A stretch of 53,700 nucleotides of DNA from a virus (IMGVR_UViG_3300013136_000004:1-53700), one strand, 5' to 3'; numbered from the stretch's first letter, positions 1 to 7,964 are shown. The notes: a model not told the origin generated them from the sequence alone. Translations and numbers: made by a program.

Positions 1-25
1 AACGCATGGTGAAAAGGATACGCTC

Positions 26-337
26 ATGATAGACACTAATGGGAAAATGTCAGCGGGAGTGCGGATTAGCTGGACGGTCATATTTTCTGCCCTTTTGGTA
101 ATGATAGGCTCAGTTATCGGTTACAACCTAAGTGAGACACGGGCGGTTTCTGACAAGTTAAGCGCAAAATGTGACATCTTGCAGAACACAAAACTTGACT
201 CAGTAATTTACTGGGATGAGCATCGTAGGCTACAGGACTATATAGCCAAGGAACTCACAGACATAAAAAGCGGGCAACGAGAGTTGCAAAAAATGCTGGT
301 GGATGCACTGCAAGTAAAACCAATGGCGAGGCGATGA
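26..337 (+). CDS. small membrane-anchored protein, function unknown
   Basis: This 103-residue protein has one strong hydrophobic segment at about residues 14-33, followed by a charged, helical C-terminal half that could form a coiled coil. The topology (short N-terminus, one membrane helix, soluble tail) resembles phage i-spanins or small inner-membrane accessory proteins, but no diagnostic motif is visible. Its stop overlaps the ATG of the next short gene (ATGA). The lysis genes lie 4.5 kb downstream, so a lysis role is only a possibility. Confidence 0.6.
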   Translation: MIDTNGKMSAGVRISWTVIFSALLVMIGSVIGYNLSETRAVSDKLSAKCDILQNTKLDSVIYWDEHRRLQDYIAKELTDIKSGQRELQKMLVDALQVKPMARR

Positions 338-435
338 TGAACATTGACTGGTATCTGTTCAGTTTATATACCACTCGTTACATGATGGGGCAATGGTATA
401 TTGATGTTCCTCGATATAATTTACCTGAGCATTGA
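334..435 (+). CDS. very short hypothetical protein (33 aa)
   Basis: The ATG overlaps the stop of the preceding gene in an ATGA arrangement, which suggests translational coupling. The product is aromatic-rich (several Trp and Tyr) with two Met-Met pairs and no recognisable domain. Support is only the overlap and the fact that it fills the gap between neighbours. Confidence 0.35.
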   Translation: MMNIDWYLFSLYTTRYMMGQWYIDVPRYNLPEH

Positions 436-468
436 GAAGCTAATTGTGGTGTTAGATAAGAGGTGCAA

Positions 469-717
469 ATGAAACAGTTTGTCATAGCAAATTTTGGAAA
501 AGCCTCAAGCTCATTCAGCCAATGGAGTGTAATGGAATCACAACCAGAAGCACCAAATATAAGGACCTGTTATAATACACAAATATGCAGCAAATGTGGC
601 TGTAATATTATGGGAACGATTACTTATTATAGAAATGGTCAGCCTATTTGTCATTCCTGTGCGTTTCCACCGCTTTATCAACCAAGCTACTGTCCACACT
701 GCGGAGGACAATTATAA
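469..717 (+). CDS. small zinc-ribbon protein
   Basis: The 82-residue product has two Cys pairs in its middle (CSKCGC, CHSC) and a C-terminal CPHCGG, so one or two zinc knuckles are likely. I chose the ATG at 469 because AGAGG lies five bases upstream; a GTG two codons earlier is in frame but poorly placed. The 3' end, from the YQPSYCPHCGGQL codons to the TAATG junction, is repeated almost exactly at 2070-2118, so the gene belongs to a duplicated segment. DNA- or protein-binding is the usual role of such ribbons; none can be assigned here. Confidence 0.65.
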   Translation: MKQFVIANFGKASSSFSQWSVMESQPEAPNIRTCYNTQICSKCGCNIMGTITYYRNGQPICHSCAFPPLYQPSYCPHCGGQL

Positions 718-784
718 TGTGCTGGAAAAGACATTTAGCATTATTAATATGGCACAACGTGAGATAAACCAGGTAATAACATAG
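717..784 (+). pseudogene. deletion remnant of a paralogue of the 2116-2781 gene
   Basis: Immediately after the TAATG junction the sequence keeps only the first few bases and the last approximately 13 codons of the downstream papain-like gene. In one frame, 742-784 encodes INMAQREINQVIT followed by a stop; the intact gene ends INMTQREIKQVIT. About 600 bases of the middle are missing and the start and end are no longer in one frame, so no functional product is expected. Confidence 0.55.
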
Positions 785-792
785 GAGGTTTT

Positions 793-1260
793 ATGCTGAA
801 AACTGTAGTAACTATATGGATGTTAATCTCAGTAATATGGTGTTCTTTCTGCTTCGGAATGGAAGTAAAGACAAGGGCATTATCTAATGATATTACTCTT
901 GGATGGGACCATGATGGTATTAATGTAACTGGATTTGAAATAGAAATGGGAACAGTAATAGGAGGTCCTTATCCTACTAAGTTTACTGTCCCGGGGGCTA
1001 CTACAAGAACTTATCCTATCGTAAACTTCTGGGTAACTTTTACGGGAAACAAATATTGCTTTAGGGCTTATGCTGTAAACAGCACTATGAAAAGTGCTCC
1101 AAGTAATGAGGCTTGTTGCACCAGACCTACTACTACAACTACATCAGTTATTCCGACCACGACAACGACAAGCATACCGACTACTACGAGCAGCATTCCG
1201 ACTACGACTACAACGAGTATCCATGTACCAACTGCACCAACTAACATAAGGATTTACTAA
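793..1260 (+). CDS. secreted fibronectin-III-like protein with Thr-rich tail
   Basis: A TAGGAGG site sits seven bases before the ATG. Residues 1-22 form a signal peptide (hydrophobic, small residues before about position 22). Residues about 25-110 look like one fibronectin type III-like beta sandwich (ITLGWDHDG and later KYCFRAYAVN are typical strand patterns), with a paired Cys near the end. Residues 112-148 are a Thr/Ser/Pro/Ile low-complexity linker. The next gene has the same architecture, so the two are probably paralogous exported or virion-surface proteins, for example for adhesion. Function is inferred from fold only. Confidence 0.6.
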   Translation: MLKTVVTIWMLISVIWCSFCFGMEVKTRALSNDITLGWDHDGINVTGFEIEMGTVIGGPYPTKFTVPGATTRTYPIVNFWVTFTGNKYCFRAYAVNSTMKSAPSNEACCTRPTTTTTSVIPTTTTTSIPTTTSSIPTTTTTSIHVPTAPTNIRIY

Positions 1261-1261
1261 T

Positions 1262-1663
1262 ATGAATATAACTTGTATGCGTTGGTCTATTTTCTTAGCT
1301 TTAATATTTTGGGTATTTACTATTGCAGTATGTTTTGGGCAAACCACTACTGCACCAGTAACTACTACCGTAGTAGCTAAGGGTAAAACAGTATTTATAG
1401 GGTGGCAGCACACCAATTCCAATCCTGATAATTACGTTTATACTGTCCATTATGAAGAAATAAGAAATATGACTCAGTGTCACTATTCTTCCAGATTTAA
1501 ACTTGATATACAGGTTGACGGTAGGACATTTGACGCTATCTGTGATTGGTGTGCTGTATTTGGTGGGCTTCCAATGGCTATTAAAATTAAAGCACATGAT
1601 AAAAGAACTGGGTTAGATAGCCCGTGGTCAAGTGAAGTTTCGTATCAAGGAGGTTGTCCATAA
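1262..1663 (+). CDS. secreted beta-sandwich protein, paralogue of upstream gene
   Basis: Begins two bases after the previous stop, with AAGGA nine bases upstream. Residues 1-26 form a signal peptide with a hydrophobic core ending in CFGQ. A short Thr-rich stretch (TTTAPVTTT) precedes a beta-rich domain with FIGWQHTNS and AIKIKAHDK segments typical of fibronectin III-like folds, and four or five Cys that could form disulfides after export. It lacks the long Thr-rich tail of its neighbour. The role is unknown; exported adhesion or decoration is a guess. Confidence 0.55.
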   Translation: MNITCMRWSIFLALIFWVFTIAVCFGQTTTAPVTTTVVAKGKTVFIGWQHTNSNPDNYVYTVHYEEIRNMTQCHYSSRFKLDIQVDGRTFDAICDWCAVFGGLPMAIKIKAHDKRTGLDSPWSSEVSYQGGCP

Positions 1664-2025
1664 TGGGAGTTTTATCCGCAATCTCTACGGATGAATTATT
1701 AGAAATGGTTGCAAAAGAAGGGAATGTAAATCGTGCAGCTAAAAAACTTGGAGTCCATCCTAACGGAATTTATGCACGAATAAAAAATCATGAGAGTAAG
1801 AAGATATTACCAATAGGAGTACCTCTTGCCAATGCAATAGAACAAGAGCATTTTAATCGATATAAACTGGAAATAGATTTTACAGACGATTCCGACCTTT
1901 ACCATATAGTTTTAGAAGTAGCTAACAAACAAAGAAGAAGCATGGAGGAACAGATAAAGTATATCCTTGAATTCTATCTGATTAATGGGGGAGGTGGAAT
2001 ATTTAATGGTAAAGAAAAAATGTGA
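1663..2025 (+). CDS. HTH plus ribbon-helix-helix-like regulator
   Basis: AAGGAGG lies nine bases before the ATG at 1663; a TTG three codons upstream is a poorer choice. Residues about 8-42 read as a Fis/TyrR-type helix-turn-helix (NVNRAAKKLGVHPNGIYARI). The C-terminal 45 residues (DDSDLYHIVLEVANKQRRS, then MEEQIKYILEFYL) match the ribbon-helix-helix pattern of Arc-like proteins. A clear homologue with the same two-part layout is encoded at 42500-42928, and a stand-alone RHH protein at 13611-13814. A DNA-binding regulator is likely; the target is unknown. Confidence 0.6.
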   Translation: MGVLSAISTDELLEMVAKEGNVNRAAKKLGVHPNGIYARIKNHESKKILPIGVPLANAIEQEHFNRYKLEIDFTDDSDLYHIVLEVANKQRRSMEEQIKYILEFYLINGGGGIFNGKEKM

Positions 2026-2116
2026 ATTTGGGAAAATTTCAATTAGTAGGGCAAAAGTAAACAGGATGATGATTTATCAACCAAACTACTGCCCACACTG
2101 CGGAGGACAGTTATAA
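2006..2116 (+). CDS. short zinc-ribbon protein, truncated paralogue of 469-717
   Basis: The 36-residue frame opens with GGAGGTGG about nine bases before ATG 2006 and ends in a TAATG overlap with the next gene. Its last 13 residues (YQPNYCPHCGGQL) are nearly identical to the end of the 469-717 product, and the DNA matches over roughly 47 bases with three differences. The N-terminal half is unrelated and Lys-rich, so this looks like the tail of the duplicated zinc-ribbon gene joined to new upstream sequence. Confidence 0.45.
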   Translation: MVKKKCEFGKISISRAKVNRMMIYQPNYCPHCGGQL

Positions 2117-2781
2117 TGTCCACATGGTTCTGTTCAAAAACTAAAGCCGATTGTGATAGACAAACAGCAGCATTAAAAAGAGAAATTAATGATTATAAAA
2201 CATGGGCTGCTATTCTTCAGGCTGATCAAGCTAAAGTGAAGGCAGAACTTGCACAAGCCAACGCACGTATAGATGACCATTATAAATTCATGTCTGAAGG
2301 GCTCCCGTCAATGGCTGAAATGGTAGCGGATGGTCGAGCCAAGAAGTTTGAGACGTATCAGTTCCAGAGACAGTACACCAAGCAGACGGGAAGGACACTG
2401 ACATCGAGCCAACCTTTATCCGGAGATACCACAAAAACTCACTGGATAGACTGCGGGTATAATAACTGGCGGCTTCCCCGTGATGTGTTTATGCAGATAG
2501 TAGCGAAGAGTAGGGTTGACCGTTTTAAATATGTCTGTGTAGCTGGCGAAAATAATAGACCGTTTATCTGCAATGACTTTGCCTATGCCTTCTTTGGGGA
2601 AATGCAGTCGGGTCCATGGTGGGATTGCTTTATTGGTTGTGTGTTTATAACAAATCCCGGACATCGGGTCAATATGGTTTGGTTTACTGGAGAAGAACAA
2701 CTTCAACTGTTTGAGCCACAGGCAGACTACCTTTTCCCGATTAACATGACACAACGTGAAATTAAACAGGTGATAACCTAA
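2116..2781 (+). CDS. coiled-coil protein with papain-like (MOA-type) C-terminal domain
   Basis: Residues about 10-58 are a charged helical coiled coil. Residues about 108-205 carry a pattern I associate with phage proteins related to the protease domain of the lectin MOA: ICNDFA (Cys152 as candidate nucleophile), a GHRVN segment (His183) and LFEPQ (Glu200/Gln202), in the papain-like order Cys-His-acid. A cysteine protease or transglutaminase-like fold is therefore plausible. The product ends INMTQREIKQVIT; the same end survives as a remnant at 742-784. No signal peptide. Substrate unknown; virion or lysis-associated roles are possible given the location upstream of lysis genes. Confidence 0.5.
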   Translation: MSTWFCSKTKADCDRQTAALKREINDYKTWAAILQADQAKVKAELAQANARIDDHYKFMSEGLPSMAEMVADGRAKKFETYQFQRQYTKQTGRTLTSSQPLSGDTTKTHWIDCGYNNWRLPRDVFMQIVAKSRVDRFKYVCVAGENNRPFICNDFAYAFFGEMQSGPWWDCFIGCVFITNPGHRVNMVWFTGEEQLQLFEPQADYLFPINMTQREIKQVIT

Positions 2782-2884
2782 AATACTATAGCTGATTTTT
2801 CAATACCAATAAGAACTGGACCAGCTCAAATAAACTGTCAAACAGACGATAACCATATAATCCCGAAGCAATAGGGAGAATAAA

Positions 2885-3700
2885 ATGCAAAAGTATGCAT
2901 ATCTTCAAGGTGTAAACCTCTATAACAACGGAAACAATCTAAGAGGATGTGTTAACGATTGCGTTGATATCCGAGATAGAATGGTACAAAAATATAAAGT
3001 CCAGCCAGATAATATCCGTATGTTAACAGATTATAGAGCTACTACGAAGGCAGAACTGGAACATCTTGATTGGTTGATAGCTTGTTGTAGTTCTACAGAA
3101 CAGGATTACTTAATATTTCAAAACAGTTCTCACGGAACGAACTTTAGAATACGAGATACTGGTGGAAATCTTAATCCGTGGTTATCCGATGTAATATGTC
3201 CAAGTGATTTTGATTGGGATAAGAACTTTATTTCTGCCGAGATGCTTCATGAAAAATTCGATAAGATACCGCCTAATACTACACTATTTTTTATTAGCGA
3301 TAGTTGTTGTTCAGGAAATCTGGTGAAGGCTTTTTCTCAAATTGATTCTATCCCAAGAAGAATGATACCTCCTGAAGATATCCAATCAAGAAGTATTGGT
3401 CAAAAGATGATGAACAATTCGTTACAGAATTATGTGTCTAAAATTGATTCAGTTAATATAATTTTTCTTTCCGGATGCCAGTCAGATCAAACTTCTTCGG
3501 ATGCATTTATTAACGGTAGATACAATGGGGCACTGACAGCAGGGTTGAAGACTGTAATAGATAATATTCCAGAAGTACATTACCTAATGGCACATCAAGA
3601 AATACATAAATATCTAAATGAAAATGGATTCGACCAGGAACCAGAACTGAAAGCGAGAGAAGCTCTGTTAAGTAGTATGATATTTGGGGGAGTAGAATGA
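2885..3700 (+). CDS. caspase-like cysteine protease (metacaspase/orthocaspase, peptidase C14)
   Basis: Near the N-terminus (residues 9-27) is the typical caspase-fold opening with LRGCVNDC. The catalytic His is in SSHGT (His83) and the catalytic Cys in SDSCCSGN (Cys141 or Cys142), matching the HG and D-x-C-x-S-G motifs of C14 proteases. At 271 residues it is a single p20/p10-like unit with no prodomain or membrane segment. Metacaspases cleave after Arg/Lys, so activity on host or phage proteins is predicted, not shown. A GGGAG site precedes the ATG. Its stop overlaps the downstream HAD gene, so the two are probably co-translated. Confidence 0.8.
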   Translation: MQKYAYLQGVNLYNNGNNLRGCVNDCVDIRDRMVQKYKVQPDNIRMLTDYRATTKAELEHLDWLIACCSSTEQDYLIFQNSSHGTNFRIRDTGGNLNPWLSDVICPSDFDWDKNFISAEMLHEKFDKIPPNTTLFFISDSCCSGNLVKAFSQIDSIPRRMIPPEDIQSRSIGQKMMNNSLQNYVSKIDSVNIIFLSGCQSDQTSSDAFINGRYNGALTAGLKTVIDNIPEVHYLMAHQEIHKYLNENGFDQEPELKAREALLSSMIFGGVE

Positions 3701-4143
3701 TGCGCATTGCAGTAGATTTTGACGAAACTCTTACAGCTGGTAATCACTCGATTCACAATTACTTGGAGATGGAGCCTAATATTACAACGATTAATAAAGT
3801 AAATGAATCGTATGATCTGGGTAACGAAATATTTATTTACACTACAAGAAAACACATCGAACATGACAGTCTAATAGACTGGTTAGACGATAACGGAGTA
3901 AAATACGATCATCTTGAGTGCGGAAAACTCATGGCTGATATGTATATCGACAATAATAGTCGTAAAGTTTCCGAAGACTGGAGTTTTAATACTTCAAAAC
4001 CGATGACTCCAAGCGGGTGGAAACCAGACACAGTTACTGATGTATACGATGGTTTCTATCTCAAGATCAACATAACTGCAGTCATGCTTACTTGGAAAAA
4101 AATTAAAGCATGGCTCAAAAACAGAAAAGGAGAGCGAGTATGA
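3700..4143 (+). CDS. HAD-superfamily hydrolase
   Basis: The N-terminus reads RIAVDFDETL, the DxDxT nucleophile motif of HAD phosphatases. IYTTRK fits motif II (T/S) and GKLMADMYIDNN fits the later Lys and Asp motifs. About 147 residues is close to short HAD proteins such as 5'(3')-deoxyribonucleotidase-like or polynucleotide phosphatase-like phage enzymes. Two ATGs are in frame (3697 and 3700); GGGGGAG is better spaced for 3700. The C-terminal 30 residues contain a hydrophobic, Lys-rich helix that may be amphipathic. Substrate not identifiable. Confidence 0.7.
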   Translation: MRIAVDFDETLTAGNHSIHNYLEMEPNITTINKVNESYDLGNEIFIYTTRKHIEHDSLIDWLDDNGVKYDHLECGKLMADMYIDNNSRKVSEDWSFNTSKPMTPSGWKPDTVTDVYDGFYLKINITAVMLTWKKIKAWLKNRKGERV

Positions 4144-4676
4144 AGAAAATTGTAGTGTTGTTTGCTTTACTGGCTATCGTATGTAGTGGGTGTAATTCAC
4201 CTACTACTCCACCTCCACCTCCTGAAAACGGAGTTTTCGTCCCAAGTCCTCTGCTAACAAAAGCTGTTAACTTAGGGTGTACTACCACAAAGTTTTTTAT
4301 GACAGTGCACTCGTACTGGGGATTTGTAAGACCTTTTATCCCTGCAAATGTTACTTCAATTGCAGTTCCTGCGATCAACTTATTCAAGGCAGGTCTCCGT
4401 TCTTACAACGATGCAATTATTGCCTGTTACAACAATAAAAAAGACCCAACTAACTTCGAGCAGCTTGAGAAGGACCTGTTGGCATTAAAAGAATCTGTCA
4501 TGCCGATTATACAGGAGATAATGACTTTGATTAATAGTAACAAGCCTTCCGATACAACAGTTAATGCTACTAAAGAGATGAAGGCAACAATGGAATCAAA
4601 AGCAATGTTTTCATGTACGATAGATGAACTCATCAATATGAATGATAAGTTAAAAACATTACCTGACATTTCTTAA
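4140..4676 (+). CDS. predicted lipoprotein
   Basis: The ATG overlaps the HAD stop (ATGA) and is preceded by AAAGGAG. Residues 1-18 are a lipoprotein signal peptide with lipobox-like VCSGC. The mature part starts with a Pro-rich spacer (PTTPPPPPE), then about 140 residues of mainly helical sequence. Such proteins are anchored to the periplasmic or outer face of the membrane. Lying just upstream of the holin-like and endolysin genes, it could be a spanin component or a superinfection-exclusion lipoprotein; I cannot decide which. Confidence 0.6.
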   Translation: MKKIVVLFALLAIVCSGCNSPTTPPPPPENGVFVPSPLLTKAVNLGCTTTKFFMTVHSYWGFVRPFIPANVTSIAVPAINLFKAGLRSYNDAIIACYNNKKDPTNFEQLEKDLLALKESVMPIIQEIMTLINSNKPSDTTVNATKEMKATMESKAMFSCTIDELINMNDKLKTLPDIS

Positions 4677-4692
4677 TAGATAGGTGACTACG

Positions 4693-5037
4693 ATGGAAGA
4701 GAGTGCAAAATTATTATTTGATACAAGATTAATTATTGTAGCGTTTTTCGTGAATATTCTTGTGGAAGTTTTTAAAAGAATAACTCCGGATAAAAAAATA
4801 TATGACCCGAGAATATTCCTTGTGCTCTTTTCCATCACCCTATCGTTGATAAAATGTTATATCTATAAATATTGTACTGCTGAAAATGTTTTCATGGAAA
4901 TAGTTATTACTGCAATAATAGCTTCCGGAATGTATGAAATAGGATGGAAGCATCTTCTTAAATTTTTTATAAGTAAATTTCTTCCTAAAGATATTATTGA
5001 AGAAACTACAGTTGAAGAAAATAAGGAAACAAAATAA
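4693..5037 (+). CDS. holin-like membrane protein
   Basis: About 114 residues with three hydrophobic segments (roughly 10-28, 38-57 and 68-85) and a charged, Glu/Lys-rich C-terminal tail, the layout of many phage holins. I chose ATG 4693 with AGGTG eight bases upstream; a GTG three codons earlier is in frame. It ends one base into the ATG of the endolysin gene, and holin-endolysin adjacency is the main support for the call. Holins form the membrane lesion that times lysis. Confidence 0.6.
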   Translation: MEESAKLLFDTRLIIVAFFVNILVEVFKRITPDKKIYDPRIFLVLFSITLSLIKCYIYKYCTAENVFMEIVITAIIASGMYEIGWKHLLKFFISKFLPKDIIEETTVEENKETK

Positions 5038-5426
5038 TGGGTAGTTTAGTTCCAGAACAGCATAAATTTGTTATGGATTTAATATTACTTTTTAATGAAA
5101 TAGATAAGCAGGGGCTTTTTATTTCCCCAAGAGAACTACGCAGAAATAATGACCCTCTTCCTTGCATATATTGTGGTGGGATAAATACTGTTCAAAAAAT
5201 GCTTGTTAAAAAAGGTGTTTCTTGGACGTTTAACAGCAGGCATCTTAATTCACTTGCTATTGATATTGTTATCTTCAAAAAAGAAGATGATTCATATAAA
5301 TTAATTAATGCTGACGATTATAAACCTTTTGGTGATTACTGGGAAAGTTTGTCAAAGGAAAACATTCACTCCTTGAGAAAAGGATGGGATGTTAAAGATG
5401 TTTATCACTTTGAAAGAAGGATATAG
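5037..5426 (+). CDS. endolysin, M15-type (L-Ala-D-Glu / VanY-like) peptidase
   Basis: The zinc site of peptidase family M15 is visible: SRH (His69), seven residues before Asp76 in AIDI, and a C-terminal DVYHFE (His124), the SxHxxxxAxD...DxxHF arrangement of phage T5-type endolysins. Length (129 aa) fits a single catalytic domain. There is no signal peptide, so export would depend on the holin encoded immediately upstream with a one-base overlap. A CIYC pair at residues 43-46 is unusual for this family. Confidence 0.75.
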   Translation: MGSLVPEQHKFVMDLILLFNEIDKQGLFISPRELRRNNDPLPCIYCGGINTVQKMLVKKGVSWTFNSRHLNSLAIDIVIFKKEDDSYKLINADDYKPFGDYWESLSKENIHSLRKGWDVKDVYHFERRI

Positions 5427-5429
5427 ACA

Positions 5430-6245
5430 ATGAAAATAGGAACTACTCTTTACAGTACAAATTCAACGTATAACGGAAAATGGACAGAAATAGCTGAAAA
5501 ATGTGATTGGCTTGTTTCTTCTGTTGTAAATTATAACAGTGCCATCACAAGTGCTCCAAGTGCTACGCTACTTTATAGAACATTTGGAAGTTTATCTATG
5601 ACTGTTCCGACAACTAAAACAAATGCATGGGGGGATATTGATTCAGGTATGATATTTCCTGATAAAGATACCTCGAATGATTCTGAGGATACTACGACAT
5701 TAAGTGAACATAGATACATAATGAACTTGAGTGACCCTGATTATGTAGCGAATAAAATAACAGAACTTGATTATATCTATGCCAATTATTCTCTTTTTGC
5801 TGGATTTATTATTGATATACTTCCATATGAAGCAACCACATTGACATGGAATATATCTACTGCAAACAAAACTTATTATAGGCAACTTGTTCAAGCGTTT
5901 CTTCTACAAATTCAATATGAATTTTCCAGCAAAATAATTATCCCTAATTGTTATCCAATTACAAGTAGCCCTGTCGGTGACTATTCACTCGCTAAAATAG
6001 CAAGTGGGGAAATGCAAGAATGGAGAGTTGGTTCTGATAGTATGGATTGGTCTGAATTATTATCATATTTAGTAAACCATATTACATATTGTCCAACGAA
6101 ATATTTCTTTTTGTATTGTACAACAGCAACAGATATATCTGCACAAAATAATAGGGATTTATTTAGAGTTATGGGAAATAAATCTGAATATCTTGTACTA
6201 TTAACTGATATGTTTGATACTGATGCACTTGAAGAAGTTCCTTGA
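5430..6245 (+). CDS. putative TIM-barrel glycoside-hydrolase-like protein
   Basis: The 271-residue protein alternates hydrophobic strands with helices. It has a core pattern reminiscent of glycoside-hydrolase-like (GHL15-type) proteins: LFAGFIIDI (strand ending in Asp), a helix, KIIIPNCYP (strand), then SGEMQEWRV (strand with acidic residues). There is no signal peptide. The family match is weak by eye. Between the endolysin and the connector genes it could be a tail-associated polysaccharide-degrading protein. Starts four bases after the endolysin stop with AGAAGGA upstream. Confidence 0.4.
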   Translation: MKIGTTLYSTNSTYNGKWTEIAEKCDWLVSSVVNYNSAITSAPSATLLYRTFGSLSMTVPTTKTNAWGDIDSGMIFPDKDTSNDSEDTTTLSEHRYIMNLSDPDYVANKITELDYIYANYSLFAGFIIDILPYEATTLTWNISTANKTYYRQLVQAFLLQIQYEFSSKIIIPNCYPITSSPVGDYSLAKIASGEMQEWRVGSDSMDWSELLSYLVNHITYCPTKYFFLYCTTATDISAQNNRDLFRVMGNKSEYLVLLTDMFDTDALEEVP

Positions 6246-6264
6246 GTGCTAAAGGAGAAATAAA

Positions 6265-7479
6265 ATGGCTATCGTGTCTAATGATGAAATGCTTACTTAT
6301 CTTGGAATTTCAAATCCGTATTTTATCATAACATCTGTCAATGACGCATTAGTGTTCAGAGTATCTGTGACAAACACTCCCATCGACATTCCTGATGGAA
6401 CATATGGTGCGACCGAATTGTGTGCGGCTGTAAAATCATGCCTCGATACGGCTTTCACTCCTCTAACATTCACAGTTTCATACGACTCAGATACTTGTAA
6501 ATTTACTATAACTCCTTCTGCTGGAACTCTTGCCTATATCAACACAGGCTCTGATGGAGGATATACTCTCGGATTTACTCAGGACCATACAGCTGCCACC
6601 TCTCTTACAAGTGACATAGAGGCAGGAGCGCAGAATTCTGTTCTTCTTTCTATTAGAGATGCAGCAGAGGAATATGTGCAGAATGTATATTGCAGGAGAA
6701 ACTTCGAACTCACAAGTTACAAAGAAAGATATGACGGGAAAGGAACCAGAACTCTTACTCTGAAGAATGCTCCTGTCGTCTCCCTCACGAAGCTCTCTAT
6801 AGGAACAGTTGATGTTGTAAAAGTTTGCAATACTTCTTCTTATACCTCCTCCACTGTTTCTGTTTCATCTACAGGTCTCAATCTCATGAAAGATGATGTT
6901 GTCGATTCTTCTATTGTCTTTCTAACTTATGACACAATAGGAAAAGTTGTAAATGCAATTAACGCACTCGGAAACTCATGGAGTGCATCATCTCTCTGTA
7001 GCATCTATGATAATTATAAGTCGACAGAGCTCATTGACATGATGGGAGCAAATTGCATTGATAGTAACTGGGTATATCTCCAGGTCCCAGACAAGCCCGA
7101 GGATACATTTGATGTCTATGCAGAAAGAGGGCAAATAGTTCTACCGGGACGGAGTGATTCTCTCTTGAGAGATGCTCGCGCAATGGCTGTAAACTATGAA
7201 GATAACCCTCATTGGGATTCATATTGTAATTTAGTGTTCCCGACAGGGAATAGAAATATCTTTGTGAATTACACTGCCGGATACACATCTGCCAATATGC
7301 CCGCTGACTTGAAGCTTGCAATAAAAATAATAACGAAGACGCTCTACGGGGCAACAATGCAGGATACATTCGGAGTGAGGAATTACTCAGTTGACAGAAT
7401 TTCGATGACTCTGGATGATTCTGAGATTCCAATGGAAGCAAAAACAATTCTCAATAGATACAGGAAGACATTGATATGA
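6265..7479 (+). CDS. head-tail connector (gp6-like adaptor) with inserted beta domain
   Basis: The N-terminal SNDEMLTYLGI and the segments around 128-150 (RDAAEEYVQNVYCRRNFE) and the C-terminus (MPADLKLAIKIITKTLYG, then LNRYRK) match the helical DNA-packaging adaptor family that docks under the portal. At 404 residues it is about twice the usual length because residues about 20-125 hold an inserted beta-rich domain (IPDGTYGATELCAAV, then FTVSYDSDTCKFTIT, then LGF) of a type often seen in virus structural proteins. A second insertion lies around 180-240. It overlaps the next head-closure gene by four bases. Confidence 0.6.
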   Translation: MAIVSNDEMLTYLGISNPYFIITSVNDALVFRVSVTNTPIDIPDGTYGATELCAAVKSCLDTAFTPLTFTVSYDSDTCKFTITPSAGTLAYINTGSDGGYTLGFTQDHTAATSLTSDIEAGAQNSVLLSIRDAAEEYVQNVYCRRNFELTSYKERYDGKGTRTLTLKNAPVVSLTKLSIGTVDVVKVCNTSSYTSSTVSVSSTGLNLMKDDVVDSSIVFLTYDTIGKVVNAINALGNSWSASSLCSIYDNYKSTELIDMMGANCIDSNWVYLQVPDKPEDTFDVYAERGQIVLPGRSDSLLRDARAMAVNYEDNPHWDSYCNLVFPTGNRNIFVNYTAGYTSANMPADLKLAIKIITKTLYGATMQDTFGVRNYSVDRISMTLDDSEIPMEAKTILNRYRKTLI

Positions 7480-7802
7480 GCATGATTGGACCTTCTTCAA
7501 CTCTCTATCTTCAAAAATTTTCCTCGACTGTTAATTCAGAAGGAGGAGTTGAAGATGCATGGGCTACCGTTGCTTCTCTCACAGGAGTCATTCAGAAACT
7601 CGAAGGGAAGGAAGCTCTTGATGCTCTTGGATTGAAAGTTGTCTCAACTCATATGTTCTATCTGAAATATCCCTTTATGAAATATTCCATAACGGAACAG
7701 GATAGATTTATCCTTGGAAGCAGGATTTTCAATATCAGAGAGATAATAAATCCAGGAGAGCAGAATTGGTTTTTAGAAATTAAATTACAAGAAATAAAAT
7801 AA
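7476..7802 (+). CDS. head-tail joining / head closure protein
   Basis: This 108-residue, beta-rich protein has the layout of SPP1 gp16 / HK97 gp7-like head closure proteins: an N-terminal strand, TVASLTGVIQKLEGKE, FYLKYPF, ITEQDRFILGSRIFNIREI, and a terminal strand. Such proteins follow the adaptor gene in most siphophages, as here. It is the last gene before a terminator and the first early promoter, so it closes the structural and lysis transcription unit. Confidence 0.6.
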   Translation: MSMIGPSSTLYLQKFSSTVNSEGGVEDAWATVASLTGVIQKLEGKEALDALGLKVVSTHMFYLKYPFMKYSITEQDRFILGSRIFNIREIINPGEQNWFLEIKLQEIK

Positions 7803-7833
7803 GAAAAAAATAAAAAAAATTGAAAAAAATATC

Positions 7834-7862
7834 ATGGGACTAATTTTAGTCCCATTTTTATT
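7834..7862 (+). terminator. Rho-independent terminator
   Basis: A nine-base-pair stem (7834-7842 with 7847-7855) and four-base loop is followed at once by TTTTTATT. It lies 31 bases after the head-closure stop and just before the first early promoter, so it separates late from early transcription. Confidence 0.75.
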
Positions 7863-7949
7863 GACTAAAAAAATTTTATAAAAATTAAAAATAATGGTTG
7901 ACAAAGGTTTTAAAATATCCTACAATATTATTAATTTTAAAAATTAATC
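7861..7949 (+). promoter_or_regulatory. early promoter copy 1 (TTGACA-17-TACAAT)
   Basis: TTGACA at 7898-7903 and TACAAT at 7921-7926 are separated by 17 bases. The whole block from TTGACTAAAA at 7861 to AAATTAAT recurs at 9770 and 11314 with only a few changes, including the AT-rich stretch upstream of -35 that could act as an UP element. It drives the small early genes starting at 7965. Confidence 0.85.
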
Positions 7950-7964
7950 TTATTGGAGGAGAAG

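Noticed and set aside
1130-1230. Coding or regulatory meaning of the repeated ACTACTAC-type DNA
   Set aside because: It is the low-complexity coding sequence for the Thr/Ser-rich tail of the 793-1260 protein.
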